From Plectrocnemia conspersa (lineage: Eukaryota; Arthropoda; Insecta; Trichoptera; Polycentropodidae), in NCBI GenBank assembly GCA_009617715.1, contig VTFK01000065.1, positions 124,001-188,000 on the forward strand: 64,000 bases of DNA, in the 5' to 3' direction. The stretch's first letter is position 1, and every line of letters begins with the position of its first letter. Positions 48,634 to 59,652 of this stretch are shown here, piece after piece. A model generated the notes under the pieces. The model was not told the DNA's origin. It ran no database searches and was given only the letters and a program-made list of their open reading frames with translations. The translations under genes and the position numbers were made by a program.

Positions 48634-49204
48634 GTTGAAGCTTTCAATTACTTGTTATGCTAGCTAGGTTTTTAATAAGTTATTCAACAAAAAGATTGAA
48701 TACGATAGTGTTGAAAATGAAACTTAACGTGAAATTTATGCGAAAAAGTTAATGGGCAAGTTTGTAGTATAATTGATTGATTGGCAGATGCTAATAATGC
48801 CGCACTTAAAAAAAATATAAAGTCAAAGGGTATTGTCATTTAATAAAAAAGATTATCTTTAAGCGACTTATTCCTTGACTGTCTGTGCTTTTTAAAATGT
48901 TATTTTTAGAACAAGTAATAAATTAATTACAAATCAATACATTTTTATTTTAGCTAATTAATTAATTTACTTTAAAAAAGTTTTTAATTTTTCTTTTGAA
49001 TTGAATTGAATTTTTTGAAAACATTTTTAAAACACGATTTTTACGGGTGAGATTCACGGAAATATTCATTTTAAGTTTCTCGTTTCCGGGAACAAAACAT
49101 CCGAGAAATGTTACCTATTAGTCAGGAATTATTAAACTCGCTTTGTCTTTGTCTTATAAGGTTTTCTTAATGGGAAACTGCGATCCTCACTCGATTATGT
49201 TTTT
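48634..49204. other. AT-rich interval without a recognisable gene
   Basis: Likely contains more of the decayed hAT sequence at its left edge. No readable motif. Tandem GAATT words at about 49001-49014 are trivial. Confidence 0.4.
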
Positions 49205-49800
49205 GCGTCGGTACGCTGCGCGGACTGACTTAAGGTCTGGACTTATTCTGAAGCTATCTTGACTGATGACTGTCAAACATTGGAAAATTCTGACATATCA
49301 AACTATTTCTTGTCACATAAGTTAGATATTGGTAAATTATGGGGAAATGAGGTAGCGTGCAGTCGCATTGCGTGCACCTGCTGTTCTCTAGGGGAGAGAA
49401 ATGTATTTGACTCGACCTTAAACAAGGTTCTTTATTTTTTTAAATGTCACATACAGCGCTTCAACTGAAGGGAGGGCCCGCGGGCAGCCATAAAAATGGC
49501 CATTTAGCGTTCGGTCCAATTTCTATCGCACGGTTTTCCTTCGTGGTCATGAGATGGTATTGTAGAGAACTCTCGCCTTTGATCTCAAGCGAACTTGCAA
49601 CCTTCAGAATGTATCCATCGCAAACGCTTTGAAAAAGGATAACACGTGCATTCCGGATTTCCACCCAAACGGCCGTTTATGATCTGCTCTAGCAGCCAAA
49701 AACAATCTTTTATTCCCCAACAGTAACTTTTTTTGTAATCTGAGGAGTGGAAAACAAAATTTAATATGAATCGGAAGCAAGGGCTATCAACGATCAATTT
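49205..49800 (-). mobile_element. Old, diverged R1-clade LINE fragment (3' end)
   Basis: Aligns in the same orientation with the 3' part of the element at 49869-52855. The minus-strand frame 49664-49461 contains SSLEIKGESSLQYHL then TTKENRAIE, against SNLEIEGDGPPQHRHL then ATKGNLLAFE in the younger element. An adjacent frame keeps the CTC of the C-terminal zinc motif. The 3' non-coding part also matches: TCTCTAGGGGAGAGAAATG near 49387-49405 against TCTCTACGGGAGAGAAATG near 50156-50174, and GTAGCGTGCAGTCGC against a matching stretch near 50125-50137. Many substitutions and frameshifts make it clearly older. The outer limits are approximate. Confidence 0.75.
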
Positions 49801-49855
49801 TTAAAAGACTCTTTTTGCCACTTCTATTGACATTCAGACTTGTACATCTACTTCG

Positions 49856-49868
49856 AAGTTAAGGGCGT
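49856..49868 (+). repeat. Candidate target site duplication (left) of R1-clade LINE
   Basis: AAGTTAAGGGCGT occurs here and exactly at 52856-52868, bracketing the LINE. Thirteen bases is a normal length for LINE target duplications. It could instead be part of the element's end, because the 3' edge has no poly-A to mark it. Confidence 0.6.
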
Positions 49869-52855
49869 GGAAGGTCCATGGGCCCACGCCCTCCTTCCAC
49901 GGTCGCATCAGGCTCAGGAGTTTCGGCCCATGAGCGACCGGATGTACCTAGCCTGGCTTTCGCGCCTGCATACTGCGCATACAGGCGCTAGACCAGGCCT
50001 CCTTCCTAGGTCGTCACGTGAACGACCTGGACGGGTAGACCGTCGCGATTTATCTACTGATGGTCTCCGGCATCACTATCTTTTGGAGACGGAGGTTGGA
50101 TAGGGGATGTGGGGAGGGAAGGTATGCGGGCAGTCGCGCTCCGCGTACCTGGGGTCTCTACGGGAGAGAAATGATTTTACGCATCCTGGAAAGAAAAATA
50201 TTTATTTCATCAACTCATCCTTTGTGCTTGTTTTGTTAATTTCCTCTTTTTAATTTTTTTTTTTTCCCTGCTGCCTAGCTCACTCCGATGAGAGAAGAGA
50301 GCTCGCGGGTGGCCCTTAAGGGGCTAATAGGTGGTCCTATTGAGGACGGACGTCTGTGCGGGCGCCATATGCGGCGCAGTATCTCTCGAACGCCAGAAGA
50401 TTTCCCTTCGTGGCCACGAGATGTCTGTGTTGTGGAGGGCCATCGCCCTCGATTTCGAGGTTGGAGTGTAGGACTGCTCTCTCCTCGTCCATCATTGGGC
50501 AGTCCCATAGTATGTGTTCGGACGTCTGTAGTTCGTGGCCGCAGGGGCAGTCGGAGCGGTCTCTTAAACAAAAACGTTCATGATAGGCCCGGAAAGCTCC
50601 GTGGCCGGTCATGAACTGTGAGGTGTGGAATCCACATCGGAACCACCTGAGCTCGAGTCTCCCTGAGATCAGGGGGAGGAACTTTTTGGTCAGTAGTCCC
50701 GTTGCGGACTCGTTCCAGCGTTTTTGCCACTCTTCTAGCACCGCAGCGCGAGTGACGCGCCGGATTGTCATCAGAGCGGCACTTGGGCTAGGCTCTCCCA
50801 CTGGAGGGAAGAGCCTCTTGCCCGCTATTGAGGCCGAGCGGCCTCTTCCGAGGTGGTGGACCGCGGCTCTCATCTGGGCAGTTAAATCGATGGGTTCGAC
50901 GCCGGCCATCACGCACATTGCCGAAATCGGAGCTGTATTGTAGGACGACGTGAGGAGCCTCAGCGGCGACGTCTGAGTTCTCAGCAGGATGGTGTTCGGT
51001 AGTCCGCGGGAAGATCTTTCGGCCCACGCACTTGCCGCGTACGTGATTATCGAGACGAAAATGGCTTTGTACATTATCACCTTCGCCCTGAAGTTAAGGC
51101 CCCAGTGTTTTCCGCCTAGGCGATGCAGCCTGCACATTGCATTTCTACTTTTCATTCCTGCCATTCTCAGGTGAACGCATGGGTCAAAGTTCCTGGATAT
51201 TATCATCCCCAGATAGCGGGCTTTTAGTTCGAATTTAATTTTGTGTCCGTTCATGCATATTTGGGGGGTCTCTTTGGGTCCAAGGATCCTCTCAGCAGCA
51301 CAGATTATCAGGTCTTGTGGGGGGGGGCAAAGAGAGTTTATTCTCCTTGCCCCAGGCGAGCAGGGTAGACAGTGCTGTCTCGGTCTTAATTTCTAGGCCG
51401 GTTCGGCTATCGGCGCTCACTAAGAGCAACAGATCGTCGGCGTACGCAATGAGGTCGCAGTGGTGGGGCAGAGGGGTCTCCAGGACGTCGTCGAACTGGA
51501 CATTCCACAGCATCGGTCCGAGGACCGAGCCCTGCGGGCATCCTCTCTCTAGGGTCTTCCAGACTAGGCTTCCGCCTGCGTCGATCACCACTCGTCTATC
51601 CTTAAAGTAAGACGAGATAGTTTTGGTGAGGTCGGAAGGGACTCCTCGCTTCCTCAGCTTGTCGATTATTCCGGGCCACCAGGCGTGATCAAAAGCTCCC
51701 GATATATCCAGAATTACTCCTACCACATGCTTGCCGGGAAGGGTGTCGACTGTCGTTTTGGCGTATTGTAACGCGTCGTCTGTGTGCTTTTTTCCTGGGC
51801 GAAAGCCGAACTGTCTGCTTGACAGTGGTTTATTCATTCTGAAGTGGCTCTCAAGTCTCTCCACCAGCAGTTTTCGAACAGCTTGCCTATCGCCGGGAGA
51901 AGGGTGATCGGTCTGTACGCCTTAGGCTCGTTCTTGTTCTTACTCCCCGGCTTCGCCAGTATTATCATCTTACCGGGCTTCCAGCAGCCCGGAAAGATGC
52001 CTTTGAAATAAGATCGTTGAAGACGATCTCGAAAATCAGGGCCGCGGTCGGCCACGCCTTTCGGATGAGGTCGCTCGTTATGCAATCCAGCCCGGGGCTA
52101 GACCTGGCGCGTAGTCTGCCGAGGGCCTGCTCAATCTCTGTACGCGAGAAAGGTTGTGAGGTCGAACGTGCGGGCTCCGGCGCCGCTGAGTTTGCTCTTA
52201 TTTCCGCTTGTCGAGTGTCCTCGGAAGGCGGATCCATCGGTAGTAGAGCTTCGAGTATGTTCTCGGCCGCTACTTTTGAATCTATAGCGCAGATGCCGTT
52301 CTTGTCGACGATTCCTGACATGGAAGTGGCGGATCTGTCTGACATTTTGACTATGCGGTAGTGGCGACCCCATACATTGTTTGAGCTTTCGTTTGTGACG
52401 AATTCCCTCCAGTGGTTCCTCTTTGAGTTTCTGATAAGGTACTTATAATTATTTGTCGCTTTTCTTAGCGCCTTCTTGGTCGCTCTGAATGGGTCGTCCT
52501 TTGGGGTGTCTGAGTCAATGCGTCCAGATCCACGCGCCTTCGCTTCGGCAGCGTAGATGCGGTAAGCTTTCTTAGCCGCCGATTTGGCGACTGCGATCTC
52601 TGGGACCACCAGTCGGGCTGCTTTTTGTTCTGAGGTCTAGGTCTGCTTCTGGGTATGTTCGCTTCGGCAGCCGCCAGTATCGCAATCTGTAGTGCTTCGG
52701 CTTTAGCTTCCACATCTGGACCCAGATTTCTAGCTGCTTTGTCAAGTTCCTTCTGAAGGTCCACTTCAAAGCTCTTCCAGTCGGCTTTTCCAAATTTGAA
52801 GCGTCGAGGTAGCAGCGACGCCGGAGTAGCGCGATCCTCTAGGGCCCGATCCCGA
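49869..52855 (-). mobile_element. R1-clade non-LTR retrotransposon (LINE), 5'-truncated
   Basis: A GC-rich 3-kb block that contrasts sharply with the AT-rich flanks, flanked by a 13-bp direct repeat. On the minus strand it encodes the second half of an R1-type ORF2 (linker, reverse transcriptase, C-terminal zinc motif; separate entry), followed by a 3' non-coding region of about 470 nt (50336-49869) with several inverted repeats. The endonuclease domain and ORF1 are missing, so the insertion is 5'-truncated, as is usual for target-primed insertion. There is no poly-A tail, which fits R1-clade elements. Several frameshifts make it inactive. Confidence 0.9.
50337..52845 (-). pseudogene. R1-clade ORF2: reverse transcriptase and C-terminal zinc motif (broken)
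   Basis: Reading on the minus strand: RRFKFGKADW and KELDKAARNLG (endonuclease-RT linker) to QPDWW near 52610, then a frameshift. Next 52609-52020 gives the RT N-terminal part, with KNHW-type and SSPGLDCITSDLIRKAWP motifs. A frameshift leads to 52020-51835 (KPGKMIILAKPGSKNKNEPK, YRPITLLPAIGKLFE). Another leads to 51864-51325, with motif A (DISGAFDHAWWPGII), motif B (GCPQGSVLGPMLWNV) and the catalytic YADD (AYADDLLLLV near 51422-51450). A run of nine G near 51319-51327 causes a further shift. Then 51254-50337 runs to a TAG through the thumb and a CxC...H...C zinc knuckle (CPCGHELQTSEHILWDC). Catalytic residues survive, but about four frameshifts break the frame. Confidence 0.9.
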
Positions 52856-52868
52856 AAGTTAAGGGCGT
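52856..52868 (+). repeat. Candidate target site duplication (right) of R1-clade LINE
   Basis: Second exact copy of AAGTTAAGGGCGT at the 5'-truncated edge of the element. It is followed by a short A-run in the flank. Confidence 0.6.
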
Positions 52869-55075
52869 CAAAAAAAAATTAAGGAACTTTCTAATTTTAA
52901 CGCATTAAGTCGATACAAATTTCAATCAACTTTAGACTATCGAAGATCGCAGAAGCCGCCTCTTCTCTCTTCGCATATCTACGTCTGTTTTCTATAGTTA
53001 AATGCGCTTCAGAGACGCCTGAAGCCTACAGACGTACCCACGAAAAACTTCACTTACAACTAACGTGCTAAAATTAAGTAATAACAAGCTTTGTATTAAA
53101 TAAAACAAAAATAAACACCACTAGTACGGTCTGGATAATATTTATAACACATATTAAATTATTTAAATTTCAAGATAGAGATAAGGGTTAAATAATACTA
53201 GGTTGTTTATATTAGATTATACTAACTGCCTAAACTTATAGTAGCTTTCAATTGAGCAATGATCTTTCAATACAAATATTATAAGATGGAAAGAACCGCA
53301 AAATTCCGAAGGGCACGCTGCCGCATGGCTACTGTGAAAATCTGTTTAACCAGTTTCAAACTCAAACACACGAAACATAATTCCTTTTCCCTTCGCAAGT
53401 CCTAATGACGAACGTTTTGCGTTCGCGCACAGAAATGAAATTTCATTTTTATTCAATTTCCTTTTTCTCAAAATTCAAGTTGAAGATTAATTTTAAATAA
53501 ATAGATTATTTGATTAAATAAACGGAGCGCGGGATTAAGGAATTGTTTTTTACGCATTAGGGCGCGACGGATCGTCTTTAAAAAAACGGAAACTTTTTTC
53601 CGGAAAAATAACAAAGTCCGGCAGATAGGATATGATAAATAAGGGCATACCAAGTCAAAAATGGTTTATGAAGAATTTTCAAATTAAATTTTTATATCAA
53701 AATTCATTTATATTCCACGATTTCCGAATACTTACAAATGATATATAATAAACAATTTGCACAAATTAAAAATTAGCAAGGACTGCTTTTATTGATTTAC
53801 GAATTAAGAATATTATTATTGAATTATGTATAGTGGAATAAAGATGATAATTGGGAACTGTGCTACTGCTTAATTAGTTTTATTATAGTTCTTAAAGTAA
53901 TTTTTATTATCACTATGTTAATTAAAAAAAATACAACATAAAAAAATTAAAAGCTTAAAATGTGATAATATGCAAGGTAAGGGTCAAATATCAATTTGCT
54001 GTAGTTTTTGATTTGGTTAATTCATAAGGTAATGTTTAGTAATTAATTTAATACTCTACAATATAGTGGTGTAGATACTGATAAATTTTTTAGAAAGCTT
54101 AGGGCAAATTCGACTACAAAATAATTGAATTTTGTCTTTGAGTTTCTCTTCAGAGATCGAATCACAGGATTTATTTAGAGACTTAGAAATAATAAAATTG
54201 CTAACTGCATACTGCACGACTGTTTTTATTCTACGTTTTAATTTTGTATAAATGTGGTGCTTGCAAAATTTAAAAAAATATATAAAATCGTTTTATTGAA
54301 TATGAATACAGTTTATAATTAAAGCATCTATCATAAATGGAGTAAACAATTTGTGTGCGAAAATTTTACCTGTATCACATGGGCTATGATTAAAACATGA
54401 AATTCACCTGGCTAGCATTAACCTAATACATATTATACGAGATCAATGTATTAGTTCTATGTACATGATATAATACCAATGATGGTAATAAAACATCTAT
54501 AGAATAATCTGACAATGAATATTACGATAATATTAGAGATTACATATGCATTGTTTCGTACTAAAATCTGATGATTTATGTCCAGTTGAGGTAAAATTTG
54601 ATGATTCTGATAATTAACATTTTGAAGCTTTAATTATTACTGGTATGGAATAAAACTTGAATATATGGTAATCAAAATTCATTTTGAAACAATTATACAT
54701 CAGAAGCTAACTCCATTGATAATTCAAACTTAAATTTTTAAGATGCTGGATAATATATAATAAATTATTCTACAACTTTTTATAATATTATTTATGAAAA
54801 AGGTAAATATTATTAATATTATCATTATATGTAGAATTTTTGAGATAGCTAAGAATATAATTTAAAGAACTAACTTTGCCACATACATATTTGATAAAAG
54901 ATATAAATATTTTTTTTTCCAAAACATTTTAAATTAATCAATTAAAATGGGTGGAGATAAAAAATTCATATTGAGAATGATATAAAGATGACGAAAGCAA
55001 AAATAAACAAGAAATAATCTTGAATTTATTTTATAGTAACTCTACCTAGTTTCATGAAGGATGTAGTTAAGTTAT
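52869..55075. other. AT-rich interval without a recognisable gene
   Basis: The first 180 nt and 53300-53430 are somewhat richer in G+C but have no open frame. The rest is stop-dense. Confidence 0.5.
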
Positions 55076-55078
55076 ACG

Positions 55079-55400
55079 TTGGGCGTGATTGAGAGATTGG
55101 TTTTGCGCATTGCCAGGGTCATTTTTAAAAAGGGCAAGTTTCTGCGCAAAATATATAATAAAGACGGTAGCAGACAAGCGGGCGGTCATTTTGCACCCGC
55201 ATCGCTTAGATTACAAAGGTTTTATTGGTGGGATCGCAGTTTGTCCCAGATTCACACGTACTGTTTATCTGTACATACAACCGCCTGTCCGACAATGGAC
55301 ACGGTGAAAACGATGCGGACAACTTTGTCCGGTCTTGCCCGGTGGTAATGTATTCATACCTACCGGATCTGCCGTAGATTGCCAAACTCGACGAGAACGT
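55079..55400. other. GC-richer patch, unidentified
   Basis: Two overlapping plus-strand frames (89 codons from 55079, 72 from 55089) cover a block of balanced composition. Neither contains a motif I recognise, and the minus strand is also partly open. It could be an old transposon fragment, an unrecognised exon or a regulatory island. I cannot choose between these. Confidence 0.2.
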
Positions 55401-55502
55401 TTGAATATTAATCTATAAATCTAATATCAAAGTTTAGTTGTAGATATTAAAATAAATTATGTGTAAATCACATTTTAAAATAAATATTATATTCTATTAA
55501 TG

Positions 55503-55545
55503 TAGGGGTCAGCAAATTTTTTTGTGAAGGGCCGGATCATGGCAT
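55503..55545 (+). mobile_element. Isolated terminus of a hAT (Charlie-like) transposon
   Basis: TAGGGGTCAGCAAATTTTTT then TGTGAAGGGCCGGATCATGG closely follows the well-known Charlie-type hAT end CAGGGGTCRGCAAAC followed by TGTAAAGGGCC. The matching inverted end was not found in the next 1.5 kb, so the element is truncated or its right end has decayed. Confidence 0.5.
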
Positions 55546-56375
55546 GACATGTATTATACATATATTTTCAACTAATATTTTAAAATAATACAAACGAACT
55601 TGTTGCCTATGATTTGCTCACTGATTGATTGACACTTACAGAGCTCAGTATTCATGTATTCATTAACCATTATTTAATTTGTGATTAATTTATTTTTTAA
55701 TATTAGATTCTGATAGGCCAGGATTAACTAAACAAGGGATGGTAGGATTCTGATGTGATTACTATCAATGTAGGAATTATTTCTAATCTATTCCCTTTGA
55801 GTTTTTTTACGAATACACACAATTTTTATTTACGTGATATTATATTTATTGTATTTTTTTAATGTAATACCAAAGCTTTCAAAAAAAAAAAATTTAAATT
55901 TATTTATTTATTATGAATAGCTGCTAACATATTACAAACCTAGTTTTAGGAAAGCTCGCATGGGTAATGCTCTGAGATAATAGTGCTAGATTGCGTTTGA
56001 CGATTACGATTTCACAGCTGCAATACAGCACTAAAGTGTCGATGTGTTAACACAAGAGTAGTTTCATCCATTGGTACAATAATGTTGTTCCGGAAATGGA
56101 TATGCATGTTTAATATCCGTTTTGTGTGTAATGGACAAAATTATAATGCATATTATCTCCTGTAGCAAAACCATTTAATTATTAAATATTACATAATATT
56201 TTTTAGCAAAAATAATAGACGAAATAATTGAAGCAAATGTATTGAAACGGATTATCTTATATTGCTACAGAACAAAATTACAAGTTTAAAAACTCTACTT
56301 AATGAAAATACAGAACAGTATATATATTCAACTTTAACTTATTATTATTTTTATTTTATTAACGACAAAGATACG
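55546..56375. other. AT-rich interval, possibly interior of a decayed hAT
   Basis: Contains a more complex patch at 55940-56120 without open frames. It may belong to the transposon whose left end is at 55503, but no coding motif was seen. Confidence 0.3.
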
Positions 56376-56379
56376 TTAC

Positions 56380-56800
56380 AGCCGAGAACGTCCCGCAATA
56401 TTTTACTGCGGCGTTATTTCGAACGTGGCGAAACGAAAAGTTATTTTACCGTCGGATTGCGGGTACGAGGCTACCCCTACGTTTCGCCCCACAATGTGGC
56501 CCATTGTTGTCAAAAGCAGAGAGAGACAACCCTGAATAAGAAGGATTCAACGTGTTGGCGAGTGTATTCAAGAGGAAGCAGTTGCCCTTTCTTGCGGCGG
56601 TTAAATCGGAAACCAAACTTCACATACAAATCGCACCATTGTTACCCCAGTTTGATAAACGTCATGGGACTTTTTCGCGATCGGCATCTGATCGTTATCG
56701 CACATGCAAAATTAATCTACATAAACAAAATGAACTACGATTCAATTTATCAGTTACAAACGGGGTCATTCGAGTGTCGCTTTGATAAAATTATATAAAA
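56380..56800. promoter_or_regulatory. GC-richer island, candidate regulatory element
   Basis: CpG-containing block crossed by two overlapping plus-strand frames (178 codons from 56262, 77 codons from 56552). The longer frame begins in A/T-rich DNA with a low-complexity Tyr-rich start and shows no domain, so its length is probably incidental. A conserved non-coding element is the likeliest reading; an unrecognised exon is possible. Confidence 0.25.
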
Positions 56801-57188
56801 TTATTCTCAATGCGTGACCGTATGCACATTGAACCATTGTATATTTAAATGGAAATCACATTAAATAAGTAAACATTGCACGACCTCGTATAAATCATCA
56901 GCTTATACTTTTAGAAAATAGCATAATGAGTAAAATTTTGCATTTGCTATATATATTATTATATTCGTTGATTTGAAGGATGTTTACGATAGAATATATA
57001 GAGGAAAATATACAACGCAATAGATGATTTCGGAATTACATGTATAGTCCATCCAATATGTTTGAGCTCATCGTCGTTGTGTTGGAAATGAAAGTGCGTG
57101 TACGCATGCATGCATACATAAACAGTTTTCCGCGAATTTGTTTACACCGATAGAAGAACGTAACCAATGTTTATTACTGTTTTAATGG
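56801..57188. other. AT-rich spacer
   Basis: No gene seen. A CGCATGCATGCATAC palindromic run lies near 57101-57116. Confidence 0.5.
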
Positions 57189-57497
57189 TAGGGTGACTAT
57201 ACGTTGGAAATTGCATTAAAAATTACAATGTTTAAATTTTTAATTATAAATGATCATGTTGTGGTATTTTGTAATCAATAAAACAATTCCTGTAATATTC
57301 TATTGGTATTTTAAAAAATATTATATTGAACAGATATTCATCCTGCAGAGTGATATCAAAACTGCTCTCATGTTTTTGAGCTAAATATGTATACAAATAA
57401 ACAAAATAAGTGAGAAAGTGATATTTTACACTTTCCTCAACAAACTAAATTAAAAAGTGAAAGTTAATTGCACTTGTAATTTCACATGGTCACCCTA
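57189..57497. mobile_element. Small inverted-repeat element (MITE), 309 bp
   Basis: The left end TAGGGTGACTATACG and the inverted right end TAGGGTGACCATGTG form imperfect terminal inverted repeats, and the similarity continues loosely inward (both run into a TTGCA/GTGCA word). AGGGTGACCATAYG-type ends are common in insect DNA transposons. The interior is A/T-rich and non-coding, as expected of a MITE. No clear target duplication could be fixed. Confidence 0.55.
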
Positions 57498-57819
57498 TTA
57501 TATTTTATCACCAATACCAATACGATGAGCGTTCATATATTGGACGGACTCGTCAACCTTGCCATATTAACGAGGAAAAAATAGCAAATCCGCAAACAAT
57601 ACCTTCTGGATAATTTTAATACTTTTAAAGAGCCTCGAGACAAGGTTATCTTCTCTGGCATATCTGCTCTTTATCTTTGAAAAGGTCATCCTGAACTTAA
57701 AATATTTTATGAGACAATTTGAACCTTTAGTTAAACTCGTTGCAGTTACTTGCATGTGCAGATGAAATTGACATTATTATCAAAAACTTGTTTAAATCAA
57801 ATCCAAATCCATGCTAACG

Positions 57820-58140
57820 ATATCTACATTGATGGTATTAACGAGTTTGTTTATCTTATTAACGCGAAAATTATGATTGGCAGAATATTAATTTTAGCAA
57901 CAAATTATCCTTTGGTCTCGACAAATATGCCTTGCAGCCAATCCTCGTTCAGTAGTTGCATAAAGCTTAGGAATTTTGGCTCATTAGTCATGGGTCATGG
58001 TGTCTTCGGTAGAACAACGAGATGTACGAATTGTATGAGGAGTCTGATGTCGTCAAGTATATTAAAAAAAACAACGTTTCAGATGAGTCGGACATCTGTC
58101 CCGCATGGACGACAAAACACATGCGCGGTTTTAATTATAA
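57820..58140 (+). pseudogene. Non-LTR retrotransposon reverse transcriptase relic (C-terminal part), copy 1
   Basis: Pieces in different frames follow the order of an insect LINE RT C-terminus. IDGINEFVYL (57828-57857) matches the family pattern VxxFxYLG. FGLDKYALQ (about 57921-57947) matches CYFGLxKxL. From 58022 MYELYEESDVVKYIKKNNV matches ELYxxxDIVxxIKxxRLRW. After a frame change VGHLSRMDDKTHARF (58087-58131) matches WxGHVxRMDD; the Trp codon before it has become TGA. Several frameshifts and stops mean it is long dead. The open frame 57750-58166 crosses it by chance. Confidence 0.75.
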
Positions 58141-59610
58141 TTAATTTATTAAAATTTAATGCATGATGCTTTGAGTATTAGCATATTCGTATTCGCATCA
58201 TTACAATATCATAACTTGACCTTGAACTTTAATAATACTAATGTTCAATTATAGTAATTACAGTTAAATTTATCTTACAATATTTTTAATACAAAATGGC
58301 AGTCCGTTCCAAGCCTTTTAAAATTATTGTAAATCGCTGATGCATATTTAATCAGCATGTACCCGAGATGCAGCTTATCTTCATTACGAATGCTTATCTC
58401 TAACTGGTGTCAGTTATATTATTATTCACAATTGTTTTTAAAAGTTGACTATAAAGCATCTTTTTTACATGTTTGTTTGAATTCAGGGGTATTAAACAAA
58501 TAAATGGAATATTAAATCAATTTTATTTTATAAACACAACATTTATAAAGGATTTGGATTATATATGCACATCGCTAAAGTTTGGGATAAGACGTTGAGG
58601 ATGCTCAATTTTGCTATACGGAACGCGTGTCATTTTATTAATTTTTTGTCCATTTGCGTTTTGTAAAATACGTAAGTTGATACCGTATTTGAATATTTCA
58701 TCATTGTCTGGAATCCCAGAAAAGCGAAGTACTTCTTGTTGTTGGAGAAAATTCAAATTAAATTTCTGAGATATCTCTATAAGTGAGAGTACGGGTTGTA
58801 ATTGCATATGTATCCTAACGTTGGGATATAGCTTATTGTATTATCGGTGTAGCGTCTACTTATTAAAGCACTTTTCATAGTTGCTATGAGCGGTGTCGAC
58901 AATCCGGCAAAATCTCGGTGACATTCAACTGAGAGTTTTAAAGTGCTCTAGAAAGTCGCGATCGCGTCCCTTTTTCTTTACTATTGCGGTCAGAACGGTA
59001 AAGAAAGAGGGAAATAGCTATTTTTAATATAAATATGTAAAATTATTATTTGTATAATAGCTGTCATGACGCATTAAAAAAGCTTTCGAATCACGATGGT
59101 CAGATATGTAATTAAAAATAAAAATATAAAAGTAAAAAAAAATATATGGTAATCTTGTATTAAAATTATAAATAATAACCTGGTTTAATATATAGATTAT
59201 AAGAATTTTATTATTAATTAATTTTATTATTTATTTGACAGCTTCAATTTGGGGTTTAATCAAAACGTTGTTATTTTGATTTTATTCTGTACTTTCATCA
59301 TTGTTCATATAATAGAAAATGGAACCAATTTCCCCAATATTGTTTAAGTATTATATAAAAATTATATTATAAAGGGAGCTATTACCCATTATTATTATTA
59401 TTAACAAACATTGTAATTGCATATTTATTTATAAATCTATGGTCATGATAATCAGATAATTATTAATTAAATTTACTTCTTATACTCCTCTTTCCATTTA
59501 TGTTAACTATTCTAAAAACTTTGATTTTCCTAAAACCTATATCTTTATATTCGTTTTGTATTAACTTCATAACGGAAAACTAAGTCAATAAAATAATGCA
59601 TTTAAAATAT
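58141..59610. other. Interval without a recognisable gene
   Basis: Mostly AT-rich. A richer patch at 58820-59000 has no plausible frame. An 82-codon minus frame at 58559-58807 (starting MQLQPVLSLIEISQKFNLNF) is moderately protein-like but has no recognisable domain, and is left unassigned. Confidence 0.4.
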
Positions 59611-59652
59611 TCGGGACTGTTTTGTACAATCCGGGGACATATGGTTAACTTA
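59611..59652 (-). mobile_element. Isolated DNA-transposon terminus
   Basis: Read on the minus strand: GTTAACCATATGTCCCCGGA then TTGTACAAAACAGTCCCGAA. This is close to a common transposon end of the form AGGGTGACCATAYGTCCCGGATTxTxCxGGACAGTCCCG. It belongs to the same end type as the element at 57189-57497. No partner end was found for it. Confidence 0.4.

Noticed and set aside
56262..56798. 178-codon open frame on the plus strand
   Set aside because: Begins in low-complexity A/T-rich DNA and crosses a GC-richer island. No recognisable motif, and a second overlapping plus frame is equally plausible.
57750..58166. 138-codon open frame
   Set aside because: Only parts coincide with the LINE reverse transcriptase relic. 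The true homology hops between frames, so the frame itself is not a gene.
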